Below are positions 1 to 8,105 of a DNA stretch of 28,466 bases, piece after piece (position 1 is the stretch's first letter; each line of letters opens with the position of its first letter). Under the pieces are notes generated by a model, which was given only the letters and a program-made list of their open reading frames with translations, had not been told where the DNA came from and did no database searches. The stretch covers positions 1 through 28,466 of the forward strand of contig NZ_DJDT01000369.1 in the NCBI RefSeq assembly GCF_002432345.1. Direction: 5' to 3'. Origin of the DNA: Pedobacter sp. UBA5917 (GTDB lineage: Bacteria; Bacteroidota; Bacteroidia; Sphingobacteriales; Sphingobacteriaceae). Both the position numbers and the translations under genes were made by a program.

Positions 1-1
1 T

Positions 2-406
2 AACAGTGGCTCGCAGGCTTCTACCCTGATTATCCAGGCCATGGCGCTTGGCGAAGTTACCATAGCCGAGTGGTGGCGTGTAATGCGCCGCGAACTTGTT
101 TCAGGGGCTTTACTTGGCATTATTTTGGGCACAATCGGTTTTATCCGCATTGTTACCTGGCAGGAATTACATTTGTATAATTATGGGCCGCATTGGTTTT
201 TAATAGCCACAACTATATTTTTTACGCTGGTAGGCATTGTACTCTGGGGAAGTTTGATCGGTTCGATGATGCCTATTATCCTGAAAAAACTAAAGCTCGA
301 TCCCGCTACCTCATCAGCTCCGTTTGTGGCTACTATGGTTGATGTAACCGGGATTGTAATCTATTTTAGCGTTGCCGTATTAATTTTGAAAGGCGTTTTA
401 CTTTAA
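2..406 (+). CDS. mgtE: MgtE-type magnesium transporter, C-terminal part (5' truncated by window edge)
   Basis: The reading frame is open from base 2, so the gene starts outside the window; only about 134 C-terminal residues are present. The first visible residues read NSGSQASTLIIQAMALGEV, which matches the conserved pore-region motif of MgtE Mg2+ channels. Three hydrophobic segments follow, ending in a short C-terminal tail, as expected for the last helices of the MgtE membrane domain. MgtE proteins are homodimeric inner-membrane Mg2+ channels gated by cytoplasmic CBS domains, which would lie upstream of this window. An internal ATG at 41 is not the real start because the family motif continues upstream of it. 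The HAD gene follows after 9 bases and is probably co-transcribed. Confidence 0.88.
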   Translation, partial: NSGSQASTLIIQAMALGEVTIAEWWRVMRRELVSGALLGIILGTIGFIRIVTWQELHLYNYGPHWFLIATTIFFTLVGIVLWGSLIGSMMPIILKKLKLDPATSSAPFVATMVDVTGIVIYFSVAVLILKGVLL

Positions 407-415
407 ACTTATATC

Positions 416-1030
416 ATGCAGAAGAAAATAACCACACTTTTTACCGATATCGGCGGCGTTTTGTTAACCAACGGCTGGGATAGGCAGGCAAGGGGAGAAG
501 CAGCTGTGCTTTTTAACCTCGATTCAGTTGATCTCGAAGAACGCCATCACCTTACTTTCGATACCTACGAAGTGGGTAAACTTACGCTTGATGAATATTT
601 GGAACGCATTGTTTTCTTCGAAGAACGTAATTTTACATACGATGATTTTAAGGAGTTTATGTTCAAAAAATCACTTCCCTATCCCGAAATGATCCAGTTG
701 ATCTGTGAGCTTAAAAAGAAATATAACCTTAAAGTAGCCGTAATCAGCAACGAGGGCAGGGAACTGAACCAGTACCGCATCAATACCTTTAAACTGAATG
801 AATTTGTTGACTTTTTCGTGTCATCGAGTTTTGTACATTTCCGTAAGCCCGATGCCGATATTTTTAAGGTAGCCATCGATATTTCGCAAAGTGATGTAGA
901 AACCAGTTTGTACATCGATGATAGGATGTTATTTGTACAGGTTGCCGAAGGTTTGGGTTTAAGGGGTATCCACCACAGCAGTTACGAAGATACCAAAATA
1001 CAACTGGCTGCTTATGGGCTGGAGGTTTAA
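416..1030 (+). CDS. HAD-superfamily (IA-like) phosphatase
   Basis: A 204-residue haloacid dehalogenase-like hydrolase. Motif I is TDIGGVL (nucleophile Asp at residue 11); the second acidic residue of the common DxD is Gly, as in the DxG(N/G)V group of HAD-IA proteins such as YihX. Motif II is VISNE near residue 112, motif III the Lys in FRKPDADIF, and motif IV the Asp pair in LYIDDR. An alpha-helical cap sits between motifs I and II. The likely role is cytoplasmic hydrolysis of a small phosphorylated metabolite; the substrate cannot be read from sequence. The start lies 9 bases after the mgtE stop, so the two probably share a transcript. A dehalogenase role is possible but less likely. Confidence 0.85.
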   Translation: MQKKITTLFTDIGGVLLTNGWDRQARGEAAVLFNLDSVDLEERHHLTFDTYEVGKLTLDEYLERIVFFEERNFTYDDFKEFMFKKSLPYPEMIQLICELKKKYNLKVAVISNEGRELNQYRINTFKLNEFVDFFVSSSFVHFRKPDADIFKVAIDISQSDVETSLYIDDRMLFVQVAEGLGLRGIHHSSYEDTKIQLAAYGLEV

Positions 1031-1086
1031 GTTTCTAATTATTTCCCGTAAATTTCGCTGATTCGCGCAGAATCAATAAAAAGTAT

Positions 1087-1183
1087 CGTCATTGCGAGGA
1101 GGAACGACGAAGCAATCTTTCCTGCTTGTGATACATTCAAGAAAGATTGCTTCGTCGGCTGAAAAAGCCTTCTCACAATGACG
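1087..1183. repeat. Dispersed palindromic repeat (GTCATTGCGAG family)
   Basis: A long inverted repeat. The inner arms, 1105-1121 and 1141-1157, are a perfect 17-bp palindrome; the outer arms, CGTCATTG at 1087-1094 and CAATGACG at 1176-1183, also pair. The transcript could fold into a long hairpin in either direction. The edges resemble the palindromes at 21774, 23886 and 26585. It lies between convergent genes (HAD, +; ychF, -). Confidence 0.8.
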
Positions 1184-1345
1184 AATTTGGCGGCTTATCA
1201 TTGCGCTACAATTCCTCTGTCAAGAATATTGACTTTTACAGAATAAATTACTACCTGTAAACATAGTTCCGTGCAAATCCGCGGATCCCCGCCTGAACGG
1301 CTAGGCAGGCGAGGCAAAAAAAAGCATAGTAAAATACGTTATAAA
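1184..1345. other. Gene-free spacer with a small GC-rich hairpin
   Basis: No coding potential seen. It contains an imperfect hairpin with arms CGCCTG (1290-1295) and CAGGCG (1306-1311), of the kind often scattered in Bacteroidetes spacers. Otherwise the sequence is AT-rich. Confidence 0.5.
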
Positions 1346-1371
1346 CAAAAAAGCCACTCGCAAGAGTGGCT
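1346..1371 (-). terminator. Rho-independent terminator of ychF
   Basis: Read on the minus strand: a perfect 8-bp stem AGCCACTC/GAGTGGCT with a 4-base loop, followed by a run of six T. It lies about 35 bases beyond the ychF stop codon. Confidence 0.85.
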
Positions 1372-1406
1372 CTATATTTTTAAGTCCCCTTTAGGAGATT
1401 TAGGTA

Positions 1407-2507
1407 TTAAACATTAAACCTGAAATGCATGATGTCGCCATCTTCTACTACATAGGTTTTTCCTTCTACACCAAGCTTACCTGCATCTTTACATGCATTT
1501 TCTGAACCCAGGGTTACGAAATCGTTATATTTAATTACTTCTGCACGGATAAATCCTTTCTCAAAATCAGTGTGGATTACACCAGCAGCCTGTGGAGCTG
1601 TAAAGCCTTTGGTAATCGTCCAGGCCCTAACTTCCTGTACACCTGCAGTAAAATAAGTATAAAGGTTTAATAATTTATACGCCGCACGGATCAATTTATT
1701 TACACCAGATTCGGTTAAACCTAAATCGGCTAAAAACTCCTGGCGCTCTTCGTAGCTTTCCAGTTCGGCAATTTCTGATTCGATTTTTGCAGAGATTACC
1801 AAAACTTCAGCCTTTTCGTCAGCAACATTTGCCTTTACTAAATCAACATACTTGTTGCCCGTAACAACCGATGCTTCGTCAACATTACAAACATACATTA
1901 CCGGTTTCTGGGTAAGCAGGCCCAAATCTTCGATAAAATCGAAATCTTCCTGTGCCAAAGGTGCTGTACGGATCGATTTACCGCTTTCTAAATGTGACTT
2001 AACTACAGTTAAAATTTCGTAAGTACGTTTTGCATCCTTATCGCCACCGGTTTTAGCCATTTTCTCTACCTTCTGAATGCGTTTATCAACCGTATCCAGA
2101 TCTTTAAGCTGTAATTCGGTATCGATGATTTCCCTGTCGCGGATCGGGTCAACAGAACCATCAACGTGGATTACGTTCCCATCATCAAAACAGCGCAAAA
2201 CATGGATAATGGCGTTTGTAGCACGGATGTTCCCTAAAAACTGGTTTCCCAATCCTTCACCTTTCGATGCACCTTTTACCAAACCCGCAATATCTACGAT
2301 TTCGATAGTGTTGGGAACTACCTTTTGCGGATTTACCAGTTCGGCAAGTTTTGTTAAACGATCATCAGGTACTGTAATTACGCCAACATTGGGCTCAATA
2401 GTACAAAAGGGAAAGTTTGCCGCCTGCGCTTTTGCATTTGATAAACAGTTAAAAAGAGTCGATTTTCCAACATTTGGTAAACCAACAATACCACATTGTA
2501 ATGCCAT
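1407..2507 (-). CDS. ychF: YchF/OLA1-family redox-regulated ATPase
   Basis: A 366-residue P-loop protein of the Obg-related YchF family, at the usual family length (E. coli about 363). The P-loop GLPNVGKS is at residues 9-16, switch II DIAGLVKGA at 72-80 and the G4 position reads NVDE at 208-211, which replaces NKxD and explains the family's preference for ATP over GTP. A helical coiled-coil insertion covers about 125-170, and a TGS domain fills the C-terminus from about 280. YchF is cytosolic, binds ribosomes and is tied to oxidative-stress and translation control; that is family knowledge. The gene appears monocistronic, with its own terminator. Confidence 0.97.
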   Translation of the reverse strand: MALQCGIVGLPNVGKSTLFNCLSNAKAQAANFPFCTIEPNVGVITVPDDRLTKLAELVNPQKVVPNTIEIVDIAGLVKGASKGEGLGNQFLGNIRATNAIIHVLRCFDDGNVIHVDGSVDPIRDREIIDTELQLKDLDTVDKRIQKVEKMAKTGGDKDAKRTYEILTVVKSHLESGKSIRTAPLAQEDFDFIEDLGLLTQKPVMYVCNVDEASVVTGNKYVDLVKANVADEKAEVLVISAKIESEIAELESYEERQEFLADLGLTESGVNKLIRAAYKLLNLYTYFTAGVQEVRAWTITKGFTAPQAAGVIHTDFEKGFIRAEVIKYNDFVTLGSENACKDAGKLGVEGKTYVVEDGDIMHFRFNV

Positions 2508-2515
2508 TATTTATT

Positions 2516-2606
2516 AGTCTTTAAGTCTTTAGTCCATAGTCTTTAGTCGGCAATCTTCCGGTCTCCCACACATCATCCATCTTACATTTTCCGTATTACA
2601 TCTCCG
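2516..2606. repeat. Short-period degenerate repeats upstream of ychF
   Basis: Bases 2516-2550 contain three near-copies of AGTCTTTAGTC in tandem. Bases 2565-2605 are a CATCTTACAT-rich stretch whose reverse complement resembles the GATGTAAAATGG / GATGGAAGATG stretch at 5518-5558. No ORF is supported here. Confidence 0.5.
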
Positions 2607-2657
2607 CTAAAACCGCGCAAAGATAAGCTTTTAAAACCTTTATTTAAACCCTTGCTA

Positions 2658-2688
2658 TTGTATCAAATCTATATTTTATCTATGTTTA
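2658..2688 (+). promoter_or_regulatory. Possible Bacteroidetes-type promoter for the DUF5362 gene
   Basis: TTG at 2658-2660 and TATGTTTA at 2681-2688 (consensus TAnnTTTG, last base off) are 20 bases apart, about 20 bases before the ATG at 2710. Confidence 0.4.
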
Positions 2689-2709
2689 GCCGAAAATACA
2701 GATATATAA

Positions 2710-3168
2710 ATGGAAGATATTGAAAAGGAAATGCCCCAGGAGGTTAAATTGATTGTAACCGAAGAAATGCGGAGTTACTTTTACGACATGAGTAAATGGG
2801 CAAGGTTTTTATCGGTTGTGGGTTTTGTGGTTTCGGCATTTTTAACCTTAAGCTCCTTTGGTATAGGGGCGGCCATAAGTGCCAATCCGGCTATGCTCAA
2901 TCAATTAGGGCCATTGGGAGCAATCGGCGCTACCGGTTTTACCATCTTTTACCTGTTACTGGCTTTGCTCTTTTTTTATCCGAGTTTATTATTGTTGCGT
3001 TTTTCGGCCAAAGGGCGACATGGAATTTTATTTGGCGATCAGGAAAACTTTAACGATGCCATTTATCATGTAAAATCGCTGTTTAAATTTTGGGGCGTAC
3101 TTACCATTGTACTTATCGCCAGTTATTTCCTGTTAATTATTGCCGTATTTAGCTTGGGCGTAAAATAA
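2710..3168 (+). CDS. DUF5362-like integral membrane protein
   Basis: A 152-residue protein with a charged cytoplasmic N-terminus (residues 1-30) and three predicted membrane helices at about 31-52, 72-98 and 126-149. The second is flanked by a Gly-rich GPLGAIGATG segment. Between helices 2 and 3 lies a polar stretch, KGRHGILFGDQENFNDA, of the kind often found in DUF5362 proteins, where a helix leads into conserved Asn/Asp residues. The role is unknown. It is a single gene between its own candidate promoter and a bidirectional terminator. The family name is from recall; membrane topology is from reading hydrophobicity. Confidence 0.75.
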   Translation: MEDIEKEMPQEVKLIVTEEMRSYFYDMSKWARFLSVVGFVVSAFLTLSSFGIGAAISANPAMLNQLGPLGAIGATGFTIFYLLLALLFFYPSLLLLRFSAKGRHGILFGDQENFNDAIYHVKSLFKFWGVLTIVLIASYFLLIIAVFSLGVK

Positions 3169-3185
3169 AAAAAAATATCACGCAT

Positions 3186-3226
3186 AAAAAAGCCTCTTAA
3201 TTTTATAAATCGAGAGGCTTTTTATT
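3186..3226. terminator. Bidirectional terminator between convergent genes
   Basis: Arms AGCCTCT (3191-3197) and AGAGGCT (3213-3219) with a 15-base AT-rich loop; an A-run precedes and a T-run follows, so it can stop transcription from both sides (DUF5362 gene, +; PUR-like gene, -). Confidence 0.8.
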
Positions 3227-3238
3227 GAAATTATATTA

Positions 3239-3562
3239 CTAAAAAGTAAAATCGTCGCTTGTTCTGGTGCTATGTTCTCCATTTTCTGAATATTCATAGC
3301 GTTTTTCAACCACATCCTGGTGGGTTTTGATATAATCAACCGTTTCGTTCAGTCCTTCTGCAAACTTTTCGAAATCCTCTTTGTATAAAAAGATTTTATG
3401 CTTTACAAACACACCGTCTTCTAATCTTTTCTTGCTCTCGGTAACTGTTAAATAATAATCACCCGATCTAGTAGCCTTCACGTCGAAGAAATAAGTTCTC
3501 TTTCCTGCTCTTACTTTCTTTGAAAAAACTTCTTCTCTTTCCTTGTTGTCGAATTCTCCCAT
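3239..3562 (-). CDS. DUF3276 / PUR-alpha-like nucleic-acid-binding protein
   Basis: A 107-residue protein read from the ATG at 3562. The body (EVFSKKVRAGKRTYFFDVKA, then SGDYYLTVTESKK, then KIFLYKEDFEKF) matches the Bacteroidetes DUF3276 family, which has the beta-beta-beta-beta-alpha PUR repeat of PUR-alpha and of spirochaete PUR proteins that bind single-stranded DNA or RNA. A longer reading from a TTG at 3622 would add 20 residues with no family match, and that TTG coincides with a candidate -33 promoter element, so I reject it. The C-terminal tail is acidic and disordered. Probably a cytosolic regulator of nucleic-acid structure; the target is unknown. Confidence 0.85.
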   Translation of the reverse strand: MGEFDNKEREEVFSKKVRAGKRTYFFDVKATRSGDYYLTVTESKKRLEDGVFVKHKIFLYKEDFEKFAEGLNETVDYIKTHQDVVEKRYEYSENGEHSTRTSDDFTF

Positions 3563-3593
3563 GGTTGGTATTGATGTTGGTTTTTGGTTTCGG

Positions 3594-3623
3594 TAAATAT
3601 AAAGCAAATATTTAAAGTTCAAA
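3594..3623 (-). promoter_or_regulatory. Candidate promoter of the PUR-like gene
   Basis: On the minus strand TTTG (3623-3620) and TATATTTA (3601-3594, one base off TAnnTTTG) are 18 bases apart, in the range reported for Bacteroidetes promoters. The ATG follows about 31 bases downstream. Confidence 0.45.
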
Positions 3624-3641
3624 ATACAATTTTAATACAAT

Positions 3642-5432
3642 TTAAATTGTGCGCGTTTCCTCTTCCAAAAGTTGGTTGTTATAAAGCTCCGTATAACTGC
3701 CATTTAGCTTAAGTAATTCATTGTGTGTGCCTTGTTCGATGATTTTTCCGTCATCAAGCACTAAAATCTTGTCCGCATTTTTAATGGTAGAAATCCGGTG
3801 GGCAATTAAAATACTTGTTTTTCCGGCCATTATTTTACCCAGGTTTTGCAGTATTTCCTCCTCGGTTTTAGTGTCTACAGCCGATAAACAATCGTCAAAT
3901 ATCAAAATCTTAGGCGATTTGATCAGTGCACGTGCAATAGAAACCCTTTGTTTTTGCCCGCCCGATAACGTAATTCCCCTTTCACCCAGCATGGTTTCGA
4001 ATTTTTCTTCAAAATCGATAATGTTGTTATAAACTGAAGCATTTTTGGCCGCACTGTATACTTCCTCGTCTGTAACTGTGTTTAAACCGAAGGCAATGTT
4101 GTTCTTTATCGTGTCCGAAAATAGGAAGACCTCCTGTGGCACAAAACCGATCTGGTTGCGGTAATCTTTCAGGTTCAGCCCTTTAATATTCTTCCCGTCA
4201 ATATCAATAGCGCCGTTTTCTACATCGTACATCCGCATAATCAGGTTTGCCAATGTCGATTTTCCAGAGCCTGTTTTTCCGATAATCGCTACAAATTCGC
4301 CGCTATTGATCTCGAAACTAACCTCTTTTAAAGCTTCAATCCCCGTATCCGGATAGGTAAAACTCACTTTGTCGAATTTAATATTGCCCGATAAAGGTCT
4401 TTCCTCAGTCTCTTTTGATTGGATATCAGATGGGATATCCAAAAACTCGTTTATCCTTTTCTGCGAAGCTGCCGCCCGCTGGATCAATGAGGTAACCCAG
4501 CCTAGCATCGTTACCGGAAAGGTTAACTGGTTAATATAAATGATAAATTCGGCAATATTCCCCGCGGTGATACTGCCGTTCATTACCTGTATACCGCCAA
4601 TATAAATGGTTAAAATGGTGCTTAAACCGATTAATAAAAGCATGGTAGGGTAAAACAGGGCCGAAACTTTAACCAGGCTCATCGAATCCTTTTTGTATTC
4701 GTTGCTCTGTATTTCGAACATGTTGCGCGTATAATCTTCTCGCACATAAGATTTAATGATCCTGATACCCGAAAAACGTTCCTGTACGAAGCTCGAAAGA
4801 TCAGATAAACGTTCCTGTATTTTTCCGCTTTTCTTAAAAATCAGGGTATTCACATAATAAATAATGATCACCAGAAAAGGTAGTGGTAAAAGGCAATACA
4901 CGGCCAGTTTGGAGTTTACATCAAACATCGACCAGATAATAAGCACCGATAATACGAAGGTATTAATGGTGTACATAATTGCCGGTCCAACATACATCCG
5001 CACGCGGTTTACATCTTCTGTGGCACGGTTCATTAAATCGCCGGTATTATTGCGACGGTAAAAACCTAGGCTCAGTTCCTGATAATGCTGGTAAATATCA
5101 TTTTTCATGTCGAATTCGATATGCCTCGACATTAAAATAATGGTTTGCCGCATAAAGAATAAAAACAATCCCCTTAAAAGGTACAGTGCAATAACCAGCA
5201 ATCCAAAATATAAAAGGTTACTGCTAAAAATGTCGTAAATAATGGCCTGGCGGTCGAAACCATGAAAAAGATTGTAAATCTGGATGTTTTCGGTAATTAG
5301 ATCTACCGCATAACCGATTACCTGTGCAGGTACAACACCAAAAATATTAGAAATTACCACGAAAATGCTTCCTGGTATTATCCACCATTTATATTTAAGA
5401 AAGTATTTGTTTAATTGGCTCAGATGTTTCAT
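3642..5432 (-). CDS. ABC exporter half-transporter (fused permease-ATPase), degenerate Walker B
   Basis: A 596-residue MsbA/MdlA-like half-transporter. Six membrane helices fill residues 1-320 and the nucleotide-binding domain the rest: Walker A GKTGSGKS near 386, Q-loop FVPQEVF, signature LSGGQKQR near 490, Walker B ILIFDD near 513 and switch His in IAHR. The catalytic Glu after Walker B is Asp (DD, not DE). In family knowledge this marks the degenerate member of heterodimeric exporters such as TM287, BmrC and LmrC, so it may need a partner encoded elsewhere. The start is the ATG at 5432; an upstream TTG at 5441 lies inside a TAnnTTTG promoter element. Likely substrates are lipids or drugs, not readable here. 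Confidence 0.92.
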   Translation of the reverse strand: MKHLSQLNKYFLKYKWWIIPGSIFVVISNIFGVVPAQVIGYAVDLITENIQIYNLFHGFDRQAIIYDIFSSNLLYFGLLVIALYLLRGLFLFFMRQTIILMSRHIEFDMKNDIYQHYQELSLGFYRRNNTGDLMNRATEDVNRVRMYVGPAIMYTINTFVLSVLIIWSMFDVNSKLAVYCLLPLPFLVIIIYYVNTLIFKKSGKIQERLSDLSSFVQERFSGIRIIKSYVREDYTRNMFEIQSNEYKKDSMSLVKVSALFYPTMLLLIGLSTILTIYIGGIQVMNGSITAGNIAEFIIYINQLTFPVTMLGWVTSLIQRAAASQKRINEFLDIPSDIQSKETEERPLSGNIKFDKVSFTYPDTGIEALKEVSFEINSGEFVAIIGKTGSGKSTLANLIMRMYDVENGAIDIDGKNIKGLNLKDYRNQIGFVPQEVFLFSDTIKNNIAFGLNTVTDEEVYSAAKNASVYNNIIDFEEKFETMLGERGITLSGGQKQRVSIARALIKSPKILIFDDCLSAVDTKTEEEILQNLGKIMAGKTSILIAHRISTIKNADKILVLDDGKIIEQGTHNELLKLNGSYTELYNNQLLEEETRTI

Positions 5433-5635
5433 GCTGTACAAACTTAGATAATTTTGTTATTCCATGCGGCATATTTATTAGTTAGTGGTTAAGCTTTAAA
5501 GAATAATGACAATAAGGGATGTAAAATGGGTCATGTGAGATGGAAGATGTGGCATAGAAAACTAAATTAATTAAAACCCTTAACCTGATTATTAAGATGT
5601 TCTTGATTTCTATTTTAAATCAAAGGCATCTAACG
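5433..5635. other. Gene-free spacer, left part
   Basis: AT-rich, no supported ORF. Bases 5518-5558 form a degenerate purine-rich stretch (GATGTAAAATGG, GATGGAAGATGTGG) related to the reverse complement of 2565-2605. Confidence 0.4.
5439..5446 (-). promoter_or_regulatory. Candidate -7 element (TAAGTTTG) of the ABC exporter gene
   Basis: TAAGTTTG on the minus strand fits TAnnTTTG exactly. No clear TTG lies 17-23 bases upstream. If used, transcription would begin close to the ATG at 5432, giving an almost leaderless mRNA. Confidence 0.3.
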
Positions 5636-5810
5636 CAAAGCTATCGCGCTCGAGGTTACCGATGCTTTGCCCTTTGGCAACCTAGGTAGCCCCTGCCACC
5701 TAAACCCGATAGCAGCGTAAAACCCGCAGGTGAGGTACGAGCCGAGGCTTTGAAGCGGATAGCGGGACTTTCGTAACCCAAATGAACCGAACCCGGCTTT
5801 TCCAAATAAT
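5636..5810. repeat. GC-richer intergenic repeat element (GCCACCTAAACC family)
   Basis: A stretch markedly richer in G+C than its surroundings, without an ORF. It contains a TTGCC-CTTT-GGCAA hairpin, then GCCACCTAAACCCGAT (5695-5710) and AGCGGGACT (5761-5769). The same landmarks, diverged, recur in the same order at 18182-18197 and 18233-18241, so both are probably members of one dispersed family. Confidence 0.55.
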
Positions 5811-5979
5811 ATCGACCACTTAAATAATGCCTTGGTTTGTGCAGGTACGAACCAAATATCTTCTTCTTTTCTTCAAAAAACGCATACCATTTAAAACCTG
5901 CAGATTTATTTATTTTAGCTTCAGTAGAATTAATTTTGTTATAGTTTCGTTAAATACGTGTAATAATCGTTTTTTATTT

Positions 5980-5987
5980 TAATTTTG
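5980..5987 (+). promoter_or_regulatory. Candidate -7 element (TAATTTTG) of the dehydrogenase gene
   Basis: Exact TAnnTTTG match, 24 bases before the ATG at 6012; the -33 element is not clear. An identical octamer lies at 5931-5938. The TTG at 5985 that could extend the reading frame is part of this element. Confidence 0.4.
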
Positions 5988-6011
5988 CAGCAGGTTAGCC
6001 GAACGTTCAAT

Positions 6012-7100
6012 ATGCCAGCAAATTCTTCGTCAGATTCATCAATTTTAGATCAATTAAGTGCCTATGGGCATAAAAAGTTGGTTTTTTGCAATGATCCGGA
6101 TACAGGTTTAAAAGCAATTATTGCTATACATGATACCACTTTGGGACCTGCTTTGGGCGGAACACGCATGTGGAGTTATGCTACAGAAGGCGAAGCCCTT
6201 GAAGATGCGCTGCGTTTATCGCGCGGAATGACCTACAAAGCTGCCATTACAGGTTTAAACCTTGGCGGTGGAAAAGGCGTAATCATCGGCGATTCGAGAA
6301 AAGATAAAACTGAAACTTTAATGCGCAGCTATGGCAGGTTTATTAAAAACCTGAATGGCGAATTTATAACCGCAGAAGAAATGGGGACCAATACACGCGA
6401 TATGGAATATATCCGCATGGAAACCAATTATGTTACCGGTGTTCCCGAGTCAATCGGTGGTGCAGGTAATCCGGCTCCATTTACTGCACAGGGTGTTTAT
6501 TTAGGGATTAAAGCCAGTGTTAAAGAGGTTTTCGGTACCGATATGCTTGCCGGTAGAACCATTGTGGTACAGGGCATTGGTAACGTGGGCGAACACCTGG
6601 TGGCTTTATTAAGAAAAGAAAATGCAGAGGTATTGATCAGCGATATCAATCAGGAGCAGTTAACCTATGTAGCCAGAAAGTATAAGGCAAAACCGATCGA
6701 GGCCGATAAAATTTTTACAACCGATGCCGATGTATATGCCCCATGTGCCATGGGTGCTACGGTAAACAACAAAACCATCGAAAAAATGAAGTTTGCAATT
6801 ATTGCAGGTTCAGCCAACAATCAGTTAAAAGATGAGGTTTTAGATAGCGAATTGCTGTTGAAAAAAGGGATTTTATTTGCACCCGATTACCTGATCAATG
6901 CAGGTGGATTAATTGCCTGCTACTCTGAACTGACCGGTTTTGGTAAAAAACGTACGGTACAGCTTACCGAAAATATTTATGATGCTACCCGTAGCGTAAT
7001 TAAATTAAGTAAGGCCGAAAATATATCGACCAACATTGCCGCAAACCAGATTGCCGAAAAACGGATTGCAGACATTAAAAAAATTAAATCGTCATATTAA
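6012..7100 (+). CDS. Leu/Phe/Val dehydrogenase (amino-acid dehydrogenase)
   Basis: A 362-residue member of the Glu/Leu/Phe/Val dehydrogenase family, close to the 350-365 residues usual for leucine dehydrogenases. It should catalyse NAD-dependent reversible oxidative deamination of branched-chain amino acids to 2-oxoacids. The substrate-binding Lys is at residue 76 (MTYK) and the catalytic Lys at 88 in GGGKGV. The Rossmann-fold loop GIGNVG is at 188-193, followed by an Asp (SDIN) that fits NAD preference. The start ATG at 6012 is chosen over TTG at 5985 because the latter overlaps a promoter-like octamer. The nusB gene follows after 52 bases. Valine or phenylalanine specificity cannot be excluded. 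Confidence 0.92.
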   Translation: MPANSSSDSSILDQLSAYGHKKLVFCNDPDTGLKAIIAIHDTTLGPALGGTRMWSYATEGEALEDALRLSRGMTYKAAITGLNLGGGKGVIIGDSRKDKTETLMRSYGRFIKNLNGEFITAEEMGTNTRDMEYIRMETNYVTGVPESIGGAGNPAPFTAQGVYLGIKASVKEVFGTDMLAGRTIVVQGIGNVGEHLVALLRKENAEVLISDINQEQLTYVARKYKAKPIEADKIFTTDADVYAPCAMGATVNNKTIEKMKFAIIAGSANNQLKDEVLDSELLLKKGILFAPDYLINAGGLIACYSELTGFGKKRTVQLTENIYDATRSVIKLSKAENISTNIAANQIAEKRIADIKKIKSSY

Positions 7101-7152
7101 ATCATAACTATTAAAAACAGGTTTTAAAAAAACCGCACTCGTTCTTACATTC

Positions 7153-8103
7153 ATGTTAAACAGAAGGCACTTAAGAATCAAAGCTTTGCAAAACATTTTT
7201 GCATGGCACATGGCAGACAAAAAAGACATTAAAGGTGATTTGAAAACCTTGATGCAAAGTATCGATAGCGTGTACGAAATGTACATCTGGATGCTCTCTT
7301 TATTGGTAGAAGTTACCGAATTTACTGCTAACGACGCGGCAGAACGCGCAAACAAATTCATTAAAACAGCAGAGGATATCAATCCGAACATGAAGTTGCT
7401 ACACAATAAGTTTAGCATTTTATTGCAGCAGAATCCTGAATATGTTTCTGCAATCAAAAAGTATAAGGTAGATTGGGGCTTTGATCCCGAAATCCGCAAA
7501 ACCGTGTACAATGCTTTAAAAGCATCAAAAGAATATGCCGATTACCTTGCTGATCCTAACGAAAGTTTAGAATCATCCAAAGACATTATCAAATACATTT
7601 TCCGTAAAATTATTTTAAAAAGCCAGGCTATTATCCAGGTTTTTGAAGAGAAATTTATCAACTGGCAGGTAGATCATGAAGTAATGAAAGGTATGGTTGC
7701 CAAAACCCTTAAAAACTTTACTTCTGATGATCCGTTTAAAAACAAACTGACCGAAATCAGTGCCGATTGGGTAGAGGATAGCAAATTTGTGCAGGATCTT
7801 TTTGTGCATACCCTGCAGAATGACGCCAAATACCAGGATATGATTGCCGATAGAACCAAAAACTGGGAGTCGGAGCGTATTGCACTTATGGATACGATCC
7901 TGATGAAAATGGCAATCTGCGAACTGTTAAACTTCCCATCTATTCCGGTTAAAGTAACCATTAACGAATATTTAGAGTTATCAAAAGATTACAGTACGCC
8001 GAAGAGTAATTCATTTATAAACGGTATTTTAGACAAAATTTTAGGCGATCTTAAGAAAAACAATACAATCAAAAAGATTGGCCGCGGATTAATCGAAGAT
8101 TAA
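7153..8103 (+). CDS. nusB: Transcription antitermination factor NusB (long Bacteroidetes form)
   Basis: A 316-residue protein, about twice the size of E. coli NusB, as is usual in Bacteroidetes. It opens with MLNRRHLRIKALQNIFAW, the Arg-rich helix of the NusB RNA-binding face, then has a long helical middle. The NusB fold is recognisable at the C-terminus: MKMAICELLNFPSIPVKV, TINEYLELSKDYSTPKS and NSFINGILDKI. NusB with NusE (S10) binds boxA RNA to prevent premature termination of rRNA transcripts. It is followed after two bases by the DUF1573 gene, so the two are almost certainly on one mRNA. Confidence 0.93.
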   Translation: MLNRRHLRIKALQNIFAWHMADKKDIKGDLKTLMQSIDSVYEMYIWMLSLLVEVTEFTANDAAERANKFIKTAEDINPNMKLLHNKFSILLQQNPEYVSAIKKYKVDWGFDPEIRKTVYNALKASKEYADYLADPNESLESSKDIIKYIFRKIILKSQAIIQVFEEKFINWQVDHEVMKGMVAKTLKNFTSDDPFKNKLTEISADWVEDSKFVQDLFVHTLQNDAKYQDMIADRTKNWESERIALMDTILMKMAICELLNFPSIPVKVTINEYLELSKDYSTPKSNSFINGILDKILGDLKKNNTIKKIGRGLIED

Positions 8104-8105
8104 AA

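Noticed and set aside
679..915. Minus-strand ORF inside the HAD phosphatase gene
   Set aside because: Antisense shadow of a well-supported gene, with no family features.
2077..2517. 146-aa plus-strand ORF across ychF
   Set aside because: Antisense to a strongly conserved gene; its composition is a Ser/Thr/Pro-rich shadow.
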